From Campylobacteraceae bacterium (GTDB lineage Bacteria > Campylobacterota > Campylobacteria > Campylobacterales > Sulfurovaceae): a stretch of 44,124 nucleotides of DNA. The notes under the pieces are model-generated. The model saw nothing but the letters and a program-made list of their open reading frames with translations. It did no database searches and was not told the origin of the DNA. The stretch's first letter is position 1. Each line of letters opens with the position of its first letter. Where the stretch lies: NCBI GenBank assembly GCA_027063105.1, contig JAMOSL010000110.1:1-44124 (forward strand), given 5' to 3'. This document shows, piece by piece, positions 21,785 to 32,390 of this stretch. A program made the position numbers and the translations under genes.

Positions 21785-22771
21785 TTATTTGACATTAAAG
21801 AAATATTTTTGAGCATCTTTCTTCTCTGGGAATGGCGATACTTTTATTATTTCATCTTCATTTAGAGTTATTTCATAAATCTCGTTTGGACTGCTCCTCG
21901 TATATGTTATTGCTATTTTTGAAGCTAATTTTTTATCTTCGGAAGAAGAGTCAGTGCTTAATAATGAAAAAGGTCCACCAATTGGAAGTTTTAGAGCTAT
22001 ATACTTATCACTTTTAATTGATTCTAATCCTTTATTATCTTCTTGGTCTCTTCCTACAACAAGTTTAGCTCCATCTGGTAATCTGAAATGTCTACCAAAT
22101 TTTAATAAGTCAATATCCTCAACACTTAAATTATCGTGTTCTATAAATTCTCTAATTCTGCTACTGAAATGTTCTTCGGTTAATAAGCAACCACCTCCAG
22201 GACTTTCATAATCTTCCCATTCATACTCATCTACTAAGTTCATCTGCATTTCTCTTGAACGACCAGAAATATCTAATAATTTATCTCTATCTATCCAACC
22301 GTTAATCTCTGGAGTTGTTTCATCCATAAGTTTTGCAGACAATGGACGAACAATTAGTTTATCTTCATCTTCGGCTAGTTTTGTAACCTGCTTAATTGCA
22401 TCAGCTCTTTGACTCATAGGTCGTTGTCCTATAACTTCACCTGTAATTAGAAACGAAGCATCAAACCTTTCCATTAGCCCTTTAGCTACTCTAAACATAT
22501 ATCCATGACAATCAATACAAGGATTAAAATTCTTTCCATATCCATAAACTGGATCAAATAGAATCTTTTGAATATATTCTTCTCTAACATCTATAATTTC
22601 GAGTTTAGCTCCTGCTAATAAAGCTCTTTCTCTCATAAGTGCTGTAATGTCTTTTGTACCACCAAATCCTGTTTTAATATGAATGGCGATAACCTCTACA
22701 CCTTGCTCAACGATGAGTTTTATTGCCAACATACTATCTAATCCACCACTAAAGAGTGCTAATGCTTTCAC
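21785..22771 (-). CDS. PP-loop ATPase, ThiI/MnmA-like sulfurtransferase-related protein
   Basis: ALALFSGGLDSMLAIKLI PP-loop; NPCIDCHGYMFRVAKGLM; FLITGEVIGQRPMSQ. Confidence 0.75.
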   Translation of the reverse strand: MKALALFSGGLDSMLAIKLIVEQGVEVIAIHIKTGFGGTKDITALMRERALLAGAKLEIIDVREEYIQKILFDPVYGYGKNFNPCIDCHGYMFRVAKGLMERFDASFLITGEVIGQRPMSQRADAIKQVTKLAEDEDKLIVRPLSAKLMDETTPEINGWIDRDKLLDISGRSREMQMNLVDEYEWEDYESPGGGCLLTEEHFSSRIREFIEHDNLSVEDIDLLKFGRHFRLPDGAKLVVGRDQEDNKGLESIKSDKYIALKLPIGGPFSLLSTDSSSEDKKLASKIAITYTRSSPNEIYEITLNEDEIIKVSPFPEKKDAQKYFFNVK

Positions 22772-22836
22772 CTATATACCTACTTTTCTAATTTAAATAT
22801 TTGGATTATATCCTTATTTGATAATAATTTTATTTA

Positions 22837-24042
22837 TTAATCTAAAATGATTATATTAACCTCTTCACCAATATCCTTACTATTATCGTCTTCTGTAGTA
22901 ACTAATAGAGCAATAGAACCTAGCATATTTGTTAAGATTGCACTAGAACCAACTTTTTTACCATTAAAATCTATCTCGTATTTACCATGGATTAAAGTAT
23001 AATTACAAGCTGTAAATTCTGCTTTTTTAGTTCTTTTTATAAATGGTTCTTTTAGTTTTGCTTTAACTATTTTCATTGGAGATTGAGAGTTTTGTAATTT
23101 TGAGATTAATGGAACTAAATATAAGAGAGCTGTAACAGTTGAAGAGTAAGCAAATCCAGGTAGTCCAATAATAAATTTGTCATCTTTTCTTGCTAAAATT
23201 ATATGTTGACCTGGTTTAACTCTAACACCTTTAAAAACAAGTTCACAATTTAATTCATAAATAATATCTTTTACAAAATCAAAATCACCAACACTTACAC
23301 CACCAGTTGTTACAACTATATCACTTTGTTCTAGTGCATTAGAGATAGCATCTGTAATACTCTCTTTATCATCTTTTATACAACCTAATTGAACTGGTAT
23401 ACCATCATACTTTTTAACGATTGCTTCTAAGATATAATTGTTTGAACTTCTAATCTGTGCATCATTAGTTTGTGTTTGGCCAAGTTCTAATAGTTCACTA
23501 CCAGTAGATAAAATTGAAACCGTTGGTTTTCTATATATTAAAGGAGATACTATATTTAAACTAGCCATAACTCCTATTTCTGGAAAGTTTATTTTTGTAT
23601 TTTTAGGAATTAATTTTTCATTTTTAGAATAGTTTTCTCCTATAGCTCTAACAGAAAATCCTTTGGGAACAGGCTTATTAATTATAATCTTATTATTATC
23701 AACAGTTACATTTTCTATTGGGATTAATGTATCACTACCTTCTGGCATAAGTGATCCAGTAAATGTTTTTATACATTTTCCATCTTCTATTTTATCATTT
23801 AAACTACTACCTGCTGGATTGATGCTAGATATTAAAAGTTCTCCTAAATGAATATCCTTATGTGCAAAGGCATATCCGTCCATAGCTGATGTTGGATATT
23901 CTGGTGAGTTGTGATCTGTTATAATATCTTCTGCTAAAATATAATTTTGAGTATCACATAAATATAGTTTTTCAGTTTTGTATTTTTTTATCTCAAGCTC
24001 ATTAATTAGAGTTATAGATTCGTCAAAGTGTATAAATGTCAT
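22837..24042 (-). CDS. moeA: Molybdopterin molybdenumtransferase MoeA
   Basis: SAMDGYAFAHKD, FTGSLMPEGSDTLIPIENV, STGSELLELGQ, VVTTGGVSVGDFDFVKD, GVRVKPGQHIILA. Confidence 0.95.
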   Translation of the reverse strand: MTFIHFDESITLINELEIKKYKTEKLYLCDTQNYILAEDIITDHNSPEYPTSAMDGYAFAHKDIHLGELLISSINPAGSSLNDKIEDGKCIKTFTGSLMPEGSDTLIPIENVTVDNNKIIINKPVPKGFSVRAIGENYSKNEKLIPKNTKINFPEIGVMASLNIVSPLIYRKPTVSILSTGSELLELGQTQTNDAQIRSSNNYILEAIVKKYDGIPVQLGCIKDDKESITDAISNALEQSDIVVTTGGVSVGDFDFVKDIIYELNCELVFKGVRVKPGQHIILARKDDKFIIGLPGFAYSSTVTALLYLVPLISKLQNSQSPMKIVKAKLKEPFIKRTKKAEFTACNYTLIHGKYEIDFNGKKVGSSAILTNMLGSIALLVTTEDDNSKDIGEEVNIIILD

Positions 24043-24167
24043 TATAAAATTCCTTATTTTTAGAAATAATATCTAAATAATAATTATAGTAAGAAACATT
24101 AATCTAAACTTATTTAGATATAATCGCGTAAATAAATACATCAAGATGATAAGATAGGAAACAAATA

Positions 24168-25985
24168 ATGCAAAAAATCAAAAATATTGCCGTAATCGCC
24201 CATGTTGATCATGGAAAAACAACACTTGTTGATCAACTTCTTCAACAATCAGGAACTTATTCAGCACACCAAGAGGTTCAAGAGAGAGCTATGGACTCTA
24301 ATGATATAGAGAAAGAGAGAGGAATTACAATTCTTTCTAAAAATACAGCTATTACTTATGGTGACCATAAGATTAATATTATTGATACTCCAGGACATGC
24401 CGATTTTGGTGGAGAAGTTGAACGAGTTTTAAAAATGGTTGATGGAGTTTTACTTCTAGTAGATGCTCAAGAGGGTGTAATGCCTCAAACTAAATTTGTT
24501 TTGAAAAAAGCTATTGGTTTTGGATTAATTCCAGTTGTTGTAATTAATAAAATTGACAAAGATGGATCTGATCCTGATAGAGTAATGGACGAAGTATTTG
24601 ACCTTTTAGTTGCACTTGATGCAAATGAAGAGCAACTTGAATTCCCTGTATTATATGCAGCAGCTAGAGATGGTTATGCAAAATGGGAAATGGAAGATGA
24701 GAATAAAGATATGACTCCTCTATTTGAAGCTATCTTAGATAAAGTGCCATATCCAAAAGGTTCTGCTGATGCTAATACACAAGCTCAAGTATTTACTCTC
24801 GATTCTGACAACTTTGTAGGAAAAATTGGAATTACAAGAATATTTAATGGTAAAGTTAAAAAAGGTGATGAGTATCTTTTGGTAAAAGCTTGTGGAGCTA
24901 AATCAAAAAGTAGAATTTCTAAGCTTATTGGATTTAAAGGTCTTGAACGATTTGATATTGATGAGGCAGAAGCTGGTGATATTGTAGCAATTGCTGGATT
25001 TAATGATATTGATGTTGGTGATACTGTTTGTGACCCATCTAATCCTGTGGCACTTGACCCTATGCATGTAGAAGAGCCAACTCTTTCTGTTATTATATCT
25101 GTAAATGATGGACCATTAGCAGGAACTGAGGGTAAACATGTAACAAGTAATAAAATTAGAGAACGATTAGCAAAAGAGATGGAGACAAATATTGCTATGA
25201 GAATGGAACCAATGGGTGATGCATCATTTAAAGTTTCAGGTCGTGGAGAGCTTCAAATTGGAATTTTGGCAGAAAATATGAGAAGAGAAGGTTTTGAGTT
25301 TTTACTTGCAAGACCTGAAGTTGTTACAAAAGAGGAAAATGGTGTAAAGATGGAGCCATTTGAGCATTTAGTAGTTGATGTTCCAGAAGAGTTTCAAGGT
25401 GTTGCAATTGAAAAACTAGGCAAAAGAAAAGCAAATATGACTTCTCTTGCTCCTATGCCTGATGGAACTGTAAGATTAGAGTTTGAAATTCCTGCAAGAG
25501 GATTAATTGGATTTAGAAGTGAATTTTTAACTGATACAAAGGGTGAGGGTATTATGAACCACTCATATTTAGAATATAGAGCATACTCAGGAACTGTTGA
25601 TAGTAGAACACAAGGAGCATTAGTGTCTATGGATAACGGTGATGCTGTAGCATTCTCAATATTTAACCTTCAAGCTAGAGGAACTATGTTTATTAAACCT
25701 CAAGATAAGGTGTATTCAGGAATGGTTATTGGAGAGAGTTCTCGCCCAGGTGACCTTGATGTAAACCCACTTAAAGGTAAAGCATTAACAAATATGAGAA
25801 CAAGTGGTGCAGATGATGCTATTAAACTTGTAACACCTAGAGTAATTTCTCTTGAAAGTGCAATGGAGTGGATAGAAGATGATGAGCTTGTTGAAATTAC
25901 ACCAATTAGTGTAAGAATAAGAAAAAGATCATTAGATGCAAATATAAGAAGAAGAGAAGCTAGAGACAAAAAAAACTCTAAATAA
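24168..25985 (+). CDS. typA: Ribosome-associated GTPase TypA/BipA
   Basis: [64 protein letters not shown]-terminal TypA domain. Confidence 0.98.
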   Translation: MQKIKNIAVIAHVDHGKTTLVDQLLQQSGTYSAHQEVQERAMDSNDIEKERGITILSKNTAITYGDHKINIIDTPGHADFGGEVERVLKMVDGVLLLVDAQEGVMPQTKFVLKKAIGFGLIPVVVINKIDKDGSDPDRVMDEVFDLLVALDANEEQLEFPVLYAAARDGYAKWEMEDENKDMTPLFEAILDKVPYPKGSADANTQAQVFTLDSDNFVGKIGITRIFNGKVKKGDEYLLVKACGAKSKSRISKLIGFKGLERFDIDEAEAGDIVAIAGFNDIDVGDTVCDPSNPVALDPMHVEEPTLSVIISVNDGPLAGTEGKHVTSNKIRERLAKEMETNIAMRMEPMGDASFKVSGRGELQIGILAENMRREGFEFLLARPEVVTKEENGVKMEPFEHLVVDVPEEFQGVAIEKLGKRKANMTSLAPMPDGTVRLEFEIPARGLIGFRSEFLTDTKGEGIMNHSYLEYRAYSGTVDSRTQGALVSMDNGDAVAFSIFNLQARGTMFIKPQDKVYSGMVIGESSRPGDLDVNPLKGKALTNMRTSGADDAIKLVTPRVISLESAMEWIEDDELVEITPISVRIRKRSLDANIRRREARDKKNSK

Positions 25986-25998
25986 TTCTATATAAAAT

Positions 25999-26022
25999 AT
26001 GGAGAGATTCGTTTCTCTCCAT
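25999..26022 (+). terminator. Hairpin downstream of typA
   Basis: ATGGAGAGAttcgttTCTCTCCAT followed by TTAATAA. Confidence 0.65.
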
Positions 26023-26052
26023 TTAATAACTCATCAATAAGGAATAGTTATC

Positions 26053-26703
26053 TTGATCTTTGGTTCAATTAGTTATCTCAACCTTTTACCTTTTCAAATA
26101 TTTCTCAAAAAAAATCTTCCAACAACTCAAAGTAAACAAATCTTTCGATATAAAAGAGATATTCCCAGTAGTATAAACTTATCATTTAGACAAAGAAAAG
26201 TTAATGGTGCATTCATATCTAGCATAACATCATCTAAATCAAAATGTACCAATTTAGGAATAATAGCAAATGGAGCAGTTAAAAGTGTTTTTGTTATAGA
26301 GGGTAAAGAAGAGATAGATAAAGCTTCTGCATCTTCTAATATATTAGCTAAAGTATTAAAATTAAAGGGTAAAGTTATTATAGGTGATAGAGCATTGCGT
26401 TATCATTTAGATAATCCAGAAAATGGGATAGATTTAGCTCAACGATGGAAAGAAGAGACAGGGTTACCATTTGTATTTGCAAGATTATGTTATAACTCTT
26501 ATAGTAAAGAGATAACTGCTATTGCCAATAAATTTTCAAAGCAAAAAATATATATACCTCAAACTATATTAAAAAGAGAAGCAAAAGCAAAAGGGGTAAC
26601 ACCTAAAGAGCTTTTATGGTATTTAAGGCATATAGACTATAAAATGGATAGTAAAGCTCATAAATCTTTAAAACTTTTTCTTCGTAAGAGTAGAAAATTA
26701 TAA
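26053..26703 (+). CDS. mqnA: MqnA-like chorismate dehydratase family protein
   Basis: FGSISYLNLLPFQIFL, VIIGDRALRYHL, WKEETGLPFVFARLCYN motifs. Confidence 0.78.
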   Translation: MIFGSISYLNLLPFQIFLKKNLPTTQSKQIFRYKRDIPSSINLSFRQRKVNGAFISSITSSKSKCTNLGIIANGAVKSVFVIEGKEEIDKASASSNILAKVLKLKGKVIIGDRALRYHLDNPENGIDLAQRWKEETGLPFVFARLCYNSYSKEITAIANKFSKQKIYIPQTILKREAKAKGVTPKELLWYLRHIDYKMDSKAHKSLKLFLRKSRKL

Positions 26704-27087
26704 TTCAAAGTGTATAAATCTAGCAGAATATTGTGCTTTTAGCATAATATAGTTTAGATTTATAGGAATGAGTTGTTCATCACCCATTATAAGAGGATCA
26801 GATATATTAATTTTTCTTGATATATTTTTTAAAATCTTTTTCGTTTCATCATCATTTATATGAAAGCTTTGAGCTTGAAGTATTGTATAAGCATCTTTTT
26901 CAGCTTTATTATATTTAGAAATACTTTTATCTAAAAATAGAGTATTAGATAGCTCATTTTTCCCTCTATCTGATAAATATAGTGCCATATCTTTTGTTTG
27001 TTTTTGCATTTGAATAATAGCTAAAATTACTACTGATATTAAAAGAACCGATACCATAACTTCTATAATTGTAAATGCTTTTCTCAA
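26698..27087 (-). CDS. Prepilin-type N-cleavage/methylation domain protein (pseudopilin)
   Basis: MRKAFTIIEVMVSVLLISVVILAII type IV prepilin signal. Confidence 0.85.
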   Translation of the reverse strand: MRKAFTIIEVMVSVLLISVVILAIIQMQKQTKDMALYLSDRGKNELSNTLFLDKSISKYNKAEKDAYTILQAQSFHINDDETKKILKNISRKINISDPLIMGDEQLIPINLNYIMLKAQYSARFIHFEL

Positions 27088-27605
27088 TAGAAATCTCCAC
27101 TATTTTTAATTAGTTCAGTTGGGTTTATCCATAAATCTTTAGCTTCATCTAATGATGATACAACTTGAGGTTTTCCAAAAAATGTAGGTAAATAGAAGAA
27201 TTTATTATCTTTTTCTATAATCATTTGACTGCTACTTCCATTTGCATAAATATTAAATCTAAAAGATATTTTTTCATCTTTAAATCTTCCATAATCTACT
27301 TTATATGTATTTTCTTCGCTATTCACTTTATATACTTGTATATTTCTGAGTGATACTTTATATTCATAAGGAATTACGATATCATTTTGATATATAAAAC
27401 ATTTTTGTGAATTTTTTATACAAAAAAGCTCTCTATCTCCAGTTATATTTCCATCTAAAAGAGATACTCTAAGATTGAGAGGTGTAAGAGCTTTTGGTTC
27501 TGTAGAAGCTTTCTGCATAGATGAGAAAACTAACATATACGAGATAGAGATAATCATAATAACTATGAGTAACTCTAAGAGAGAAAATGCTCTTCTTTCT
27601 AACAT
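27084..27605 (-). CDS. Prepilin-type N-cleavage/methylation domain protein (pseudopilin)
   Basis: MLERRAFSLLELLIVIMIISISYMLVFS prepilin signal. Confidence 0.85.
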   Translation of the reverse strand: MLERRAFSLLELLIVIMIISISYMLVFSSMQKASTEPKALTPLNLRVSLLDGNITGDRELFCIKNSQKCFIYQNDIVIPYEYKVSLRNIQVYKVNSEENTYKVDYGRFKDEKISFRFNIYANGSSSQMIIEKDNKFFYLPTFFGKPQVVSSLDEAKDLWINPTELIKNSGDFY

Positions 27606-27613
27606 AAACTTAT

Positions 27614-28051
27614 TTATTTATGGCACTTACTAAAGAAAATATCTTCAGCATTTTCAGTTCCACCCTCTTTTCTATCTGCTCCAAAACTAATAATTTCAAA
27701 TCCATTTTCATCTTTTAAGTATGCTAAAGGTTTTTGCCAAGAATCTTTTGGTAATTTTTTAATATATGGACTATTTCTATAGTTTGGATACTTTTCTGCA
27801 TCAGGATTAGATATTAGAGCATTTAGTCCCTCTTCAGTATCTGGATACATTCCATTATCTAACTTAAACATATCTAATGCTTGTTCTGTTGTACTCATTT
27901 GACTACAAACTAAATCTCTCTTTGCTTTTTCACCTGTTTCAATTAAGTTAGGGGCAACAAATGCTGCCAAAATTCCTAAAATTAAAATAACAACTAGAAG
28001 TTCAAGAAGACTAAATCCACTCTTAAGTGTTTTGATATTTTGTAATTGCAT
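27614..28051 (-). CDS. gspG: Type II secretion major pseudopilin GspG
   Basis: GFSLLELLVVILILGILAAFVAPNL, LDMFKLDNGMYPDTEEGLNALI, DSWQKPLAYL. Confidence 0.93.
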   Translation of the reverse strand: MQLQNIKTLKSGFSLLELLVVILILGILAAFVAPNLIETGEKAKRDLVCSQMSTTEQALDMFKLDNGMYPDTEEGLNALISNPDAEKYPNYRNSPYIKKLPKDSWQKPLAYLKDENGFEIISFGADRKEGGTENAEDIFFSKCHK

Positions 28052-28166
28052 AATTATCCATTCGTAATCAATTTTTTAATAGTTTACAATAACTATAATA
28101 ATATTAAGTTGAAGCTTTTTTTGGCTAAGGTATTGTATAATATTTAAAAATATTTTAGGAGTATTT

Positions 28167-28646
28167 ATGCCATTTTTTACAGCTGATATTTGTGATGAAC
28201 ATAAAGATGATATTCAAGTTTTAAACCATAACTATAAATCTTATGGTGGATTAGAGAAGTGTGAGGGGAATATATTAACTCTCAAGCTAAATAAAGAGAA
28301 CTCAGATCTTATCAAAATGTTAAAGGAAGATGGAAAAGGTCAGATAATAGTTGTTGATGTAGATAAAGAGTTTTATGCCGTAGTTGGTGAAAATCTTATG
28401 AAGTTAGCTCAAAAGAATAATTGGAAAGGTATTTTAATTAATGGTTTTGTAAGAGACACACAAATTACAAGAACTATTCCAGTCGGACTCTGGGCATTAG
28501 GTACTTGTTCTCGAAAAAGTCATGATATAAATAGTGGTATAAGAGATATAGAACTTAACTTCGGAGGAGTATGTTTTAGGAATAAAGATCATCTATTAGC
28601 AGACCATGATGGAATTATTGTAACACATAAGAATGTTCTTAAATAA
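28167..28646 (+). CDS. rraA: Ribonuclease E activity regulator RraA-like protein
   Basis: TADICDEHKDDIQVL, GENLMKLAQKNNWKGILINGFVRD, GLWALGTCSRKS. Confidence 0.9.
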   Translation: MPFFTADICDEHKDDIQVLNHNYKSYGGLEKCEGNILTLKLNKENSDLIKMLKEDGKGQIIVVDVDKEFYAVVGENLMKLAQKNNWKGILINGFVRDTQITRTIPVGLWALGTCSRKSHDINSGIRDIELNFGGVCFRNKDHLLADHDGIIVTHKNVLK

Positions 28647-28817
28647 GCCAAATTTATTTAAATTTAATAATATTATAAATCATATTGTATATATTCCATT
28701 TTTAATGAATTAAATTGATAATTATCATAATTAATCCTATTAAGTGTTACTGTATGTAATAATTTATATAGATTTTACAAATATATTACAATTGGTGCTA
28801 TTTTTTTATACTACCAC

Positions 28818-28847
28818 TTGACATTTTAACTTGTTTTCTAATACAAT
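28818..28847 (+). promoter_or_regulatory. Putative sigma70-type promoter upstream of soxC
   Basis: TTGACA (28818-28823), 18-nt spacer, TACAAT (28842-28847). Confidence 0.55.
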
Positions 28848-28859
28848 CAAAATTCATAG

Positions 28860-28889
28860 TAACTTTTAGTAGTTATTTAATAAAAGTTA
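28860..28889. repeat. Perfect inverted repeat in the soxC leader
   Basis: TAACTTTTA-gtagttatttaa-TAAAAGTTA between the putative promoter and the ribosome-binding site. Confidence 0.7.
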
Positions 28890-28913
28890 AACTAATTAAA
28901 ATAAGGAGGGTAT

Positions 28914-30227
28914 ATGACTAAGATAAGTAAAACTTCTACACCTGAGACAGAACAGTCTAGCAGAAGAGACTTTTTTAGAAAAACAGCAGCATATTCAATA
29001 AGTGCTATTGCAGCAACTACAGTTTTGTCACCAGCTAAATTATTAGCAGATGATGAAAATATTATACATCACACACCATGGGGAACAACTTTAGGGGATG
29101 AACTTAATAAAAATCCTTATGGTCTTCCATCACCTTATGAGCATAATGTGGTAAGAAGAACAGCTAGTTTATTATCATCAGCAGGTGATATGCATGCAGC
29201 TATTTCTCTGAGTCCATTAGCAGAAATGGATGGAATTATTACGCCAAATGGTCTCTTTTTTACAAGAACTCATAATGGTGTAGCTCATATTGACCCAAAT
29301 AAACATAGACTTATGATTCATGGAATGATTGATAAACCTATCGTTCTAACCATGGATGATATAAAAAAGTATCCTAGAGAAAGTGTAATTCACTTCTTAG
29401 AATGTCCTTCTAATGGTGCTGCTGAATGGAAAGCTCCACAATTTAACTCTTTACAGTTTGTTAAAGGTATGATGAGTTGTACTGAATGGACAGGCGTTAG
29501 ACTTAAAACTATTCTTGCTGATTTAGGTGTTAAACCTGAAGCTAAGTGGATGTTGGCAGAGGGTGGTGATGGTTCTGAGATGAGTAGAACTGTTCCTGTT
29601 GAAAAGGTTATGGATGATGCAATGATTGTTTATGCTATGAATGGTGAAGCTTTAAGAGCAGAACAAGGTTATCCTATTCGTCTTCTTCTTCCAGGTTGGG
29701 AAGCTAACTTATGTGTAAAATGGTTAAAAAGATTAGAGTTTGGTGATGAACCATGGTATTGTAAAGAGGAAACTTCTAAATATACAACTCTTATGCCTAG
29801 TGGTAAAGCAATTCAACATTTTTATCCATTAGAAGTAAATTCAATTATAACATCTCCTTGTCCTGAAAAACCATGGACTGAGCTTAAAAAAGGTGATATT
29901 GTAGAAATTGAAGGTCTTGCATGGAGTGGGAAAGGTACTGTTAAATTAGTTGATATATCTTTTGATGGTGGTAAGAATTGGGTAGAGGCTAATCTTAAAG
30001 GTTTAGTTCTTCCTAAAGCATGGACTAGATTCAGTTATATATATAAATATGATGGAAAGCCATTATTACTTCAAAGTAGAGCTATGGATGATGCTGATGA
30101 TGTTCAACCAACAGTTAATCAAGAGAAAGCAATTATCGGTGTAGAAGGTGTTTATCATAGAAATGCTATCTGTACTTGGGAAGTTAAAGAGAATGGGGAG
30201 GTTAACAATGTTCAAGTACGATCGTAA
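28914..30227 (+). CDS. soxC: Sulfane dehydrogenase subunit SoxC (molybdopterin; Tat-type leader)
   Basis: SRRDFFRKTAAYSISAIAATT leader; HFLECPSNGAAEWK, EALRAEQGYPIRLLLPGWEANLCVKWLKRL. Confidence 0.95.
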   Translation: MTKISKTSTPETEQSSRRDFFRKTAAYSISAIAATTVLSPAKLLADDENIIHHTPWGTTLGDELNKNPYGLPSPYEHNVVRRTASLLSSAGDMHAAISLSPLAEMDGIITPNGLFFTRTHNGVAHIDPNKHRLMIHGMIDKPIVLTMDDIKKYPRESVIHFLECPSNGAAEWKAPQFNSLQFVKGMMSCTEWTGVRLKTILADLGVKPEAKWMLAEGGDGSEMSRTVPVEKVMDDAMIVYAMNGEALRAEQGYPIRLLLPGWEANLCVKWLKRLEFGDEPWYCKEETSKYTTLMPSGKAIQHFYPLEVNSIITSPCPEKPWTELKKGDIVEIEGLAWSGKGTVKLVDISFDGGKNWVEANLKGLVLPKAWTRFSYIYKYDGKPLLLQSRAMDDADDVQPTVNQEKAIIGVEGVYHRNAICTWEVKENGEVNNVQVRS

Positions 30228-31320
30228 ACTTATAACTACTGGTTTGGTAGCAATACTAATAAGTTCTGTTTCTGCTTTTGGATATGAAGGCAAGAAAGAT
30301 GCTCTTGATGGTGGTATGACTTATCCTAGAGTAAATGGAGATTATACAGCTTATAAAATCAATGAAAATATTGATAAAGTAAAAATAAATAATGGTAGAA
30401 CTCCTACAGCAAATGAGTTAAAAGCTTGGGATAGAGATATTATGCCAGATGGTACAGGTCTACCAGATGGTGAAGGTAGTGTTGAAGATGGTGATGAGCT
30501 TTATGAATCTCTATGTGCTGTATGTCATGGTGATTTTGGTGCAGGTGGGGTTGGTTATCCAACATTAACTGGTGGAGATATTAGTTCTCTTACAAATCAG
30601 AGAACAGTACCAGGTAAAGATGCACCAAAAAGAACTATTGGAACATATTGGCCACAAGCTAGTACACTTATCTGGTATACTAGAGATGCAATGCCTTATG
30701 CTCATCCTAAAAGCTTGACAAATAATGAACTTTATGCAATAACTGCTTATCTATTGGCAGCAAATGGAATTAAAGTTGATGGTCAAGAGATGGATGATGA
30801 GTTTGTATTAAGTAAAGAAAATTTCTTAAAAATTGAAATGCCAAATAAAGATGGTTTTTATCCTGATATTGATGGTAAAGATGGCATTGAAAATGTTAGA
30901 AAATTCTTTGCTGATGGAAAAAATTATGGTGCTGTTGGCAAAAGATGTATGAGCAATTGTAAAGATCCAGGAATGGAAGATGTAGAAGCTACTGTAATGG
31001 GAATTGATTATGAACTTACAGATGTCAAACCTCCATATAATAATACAAGAAATTTACCAAAAGTTAAAAAAACAAATTCTCACCCAGGGAAAGAGGGTTA
31101 TGATAAAAACTGTGCTGTATGTCATGCAACAGATACAATGGGTGCACCTAGATTAGGCGATTCAGAAGCTTGGGCTAAAATAACAAAACAAGGTCTTCAG
31201 AAAACTATGATTCATACTATAGAGGGTATAGGTGGAATGCCTCCAAAAGGTGGGAATAAAGATTTAACAGAGTGGCAAATTCAACTTATTCTTGATTATA
31301 TGATTTCAAATAGTAAGTAA
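30208..31320 (+). CDS. soxD: SoxD-like c-type cytochrome (start likely 30208, overlapping soxC by 20 nt)
   Basis: Two CxxCH haem motifs (CAVCHGDFGAGG, CAVCHATDTMGAPRLGD); GGAGG-like RBS before ATG 30208; track start 30148 lies within soxC. Confidence 0.92.
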   Translation: MFKYDRKLITTGLVAILISSVSAFGYEGKKDALDGGMTYPRVNGDYTAYKINENIDKVKINNGRTPTANELKAWDRDIMPDGTGLPDGEGSVEDGDELYESLCAVCHGDFGAGGVGYPTLTGGDISSLTNQRTVPGKDAPKRTIGTYWPQASTLIWYTRDAMPYAHPKSLTNNELYAITAYLLAANGIKVDGQEMDDEFVLSKENFLKIEMPNKDGFYPDIDGKDGIENVRKFFADGKNYGAVGKRCMSNCKDPGMEDVEATVMGIDYELTDVKPPYNNTRNLPKVKKTNSHPGKEGYDKNCAVCHATDTMGAPRLGDSEAWAKITKQGLQKTMIHTIEGIGGMPPKGGNKDLTEWQIQLILDYMISNSK

Positions 31321-31480
31321 AATAATAATATTATTAAGTAAAAATAGCTTATAATATTAGTGTCAAGATATAAAAGGGGTTTGGATTAATCCCTTTGTAT
31401 CCAAATTCTCTAAGGAATTGGATATCTTCTTGGCATTATAAAAGTCCAAAAGATACATCATAAACAGAAAGGAAATTACG

Positions 31481-31930
31481 ATGGATAGAAGAAAATTTTT
31501 AGGTTTAGGTCTAGCAGCAGCTGCTCTAGTTCCAGCAACAACTTTAAATGCAATTGACTTTAGAGGAACAAAACCGGATGCATGGAAAGCAACAACACCA
31601 GCAGATGCTATAAAAGGTATGTACGGAGATATTACTCCAATTGAAGAAGGTGTAAATATTAAAGCACCAAAATTGGCTGAAAATGGTGGAGCTATTCCAA
31701 TCAAAATCAAGTCAGATATTCAAGCTAAATCAGTAGCACTTTTCCAAGATGCTAATCCTCGTTCAGCAGTTGCAGTATGGACTGTTGCAGCAGGTGGAAT
31801 CATTGATTATAGTGTTAAAATTAAAATGAAGCAAACTGGTAAAGTAACTGTTATCATTGAAGGTACAAATGGTAAATTTTACTCAAAAGTATTACCAATA
31901 GAAGTATCTAAAGGTGGTTGTGGAGGTTGA
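31481..31930 (+). CDS. soxY: Thiosulfate oxidation carrier SoxY
   Basis: MDRRKFLGLGLAAAAL Tat-like leader and C-terminal KGGCGG swinging-arm motif. Confidence 0.96.
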   Translation: MDRRKFLGLGLAAAALVPATTLNAIDFRGTKPDAWKATTPADAIKGMYGDITPIEEGVNIKAPKLAENGGAIPIKIKSDIQAKSVALFQDANPRSAVAVWTVAAGGIIDYSVKIKMKQTGKVTVIIEGTNGKFYSKVLPIEVSKGGCGG

Positions 31931-31990
31931 TTTAACCCCATAAATATTGATTTAAAAGCTAAATAAACCATAAAATTAAGGAGTAATTAA

Positions 31991-32284
31991 ATGAAAGTAA
32001 AAGCAAAACTAAAAAAAGATATAGTAAAAGTAAAAGTACTAGCAGAGCATATAAACGCTGGTCCAGAAGAGGCAGAAAAGAAGAAAATTGAACCAAATTT
32101 CATTACAAGTATCGTAGCAAAAGCTAATGATAAAGTTGTATTTGAAGTATCTGGTAGTGGATTTATCTCTAAAAATCCTCAATTCTCATTTTCATTCAAA
32201 GGTGCAGCAAAAGGTGACGAGATAGAAGTTACTTGGACTGATTTAAAAGGCAATACTAAATCTGCAAAGAAAAAGATTAAGTAA
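31991..32284 (+). CDS. soxZ: Thiosulfate oxidation protein SoxZ
   Basis: About 97 aa; NFITSIVAKANDKVVFEV...SKNPQFSFSFKGAAKGDEIEVTWTDLKG; next to soxY. Confidence 0.94.
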   Translation: MKVKAKLKKDIVKVKVLAEHINAGPEEAEKKKIEPNFITSIVAKANDKVVFEVSGSGFISKNPQFSFSFKGAAKGDEIEVTWTDLKGNTKSAKKKIK

Positions 32285-32292
32285 TCCATCTT

Positions 32293-32311
32293 CCAACTCT
32301 TTTTGAGTTGG
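32293..32311 (+). terminator. Hairpin downstream of soxZ
   Basis: CCAACTC-ttttt-GAGTTGG. Confidence 0.6.
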
Positions 32312-32390
32312 AGTCTTACACAGTTTAGTATTATTTTTAAAAATAAAATAGTAGTGGATTGTAAAATCTATATTATCACAAGGAGATAGA

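Noticed and set aside
25700-25969. 89-aa ORF antisense to typA
   Set aside because: Shadow ORF inside typA.
30148-30207. Extended soxD start from the ORF track
   Set aside because: Would encode 20 extra residues inside soxC; the GGGAGG RBS and lipophilic signal peptide support the ATG at 30208.
31376-31425. Short inverted repeats between soxD and soxY as a riboswitch
   Set aside because: Stems (e.g. AAAGGG/CCCTTT) are short and do not match any riboswitch class I recognise; more likely an intercistronic processing hairpin.
31363-31710. 115-aa reverse ORF over soxY
   Set aside because: Overlaps soxY and its leader; no supporting motif or RBS.
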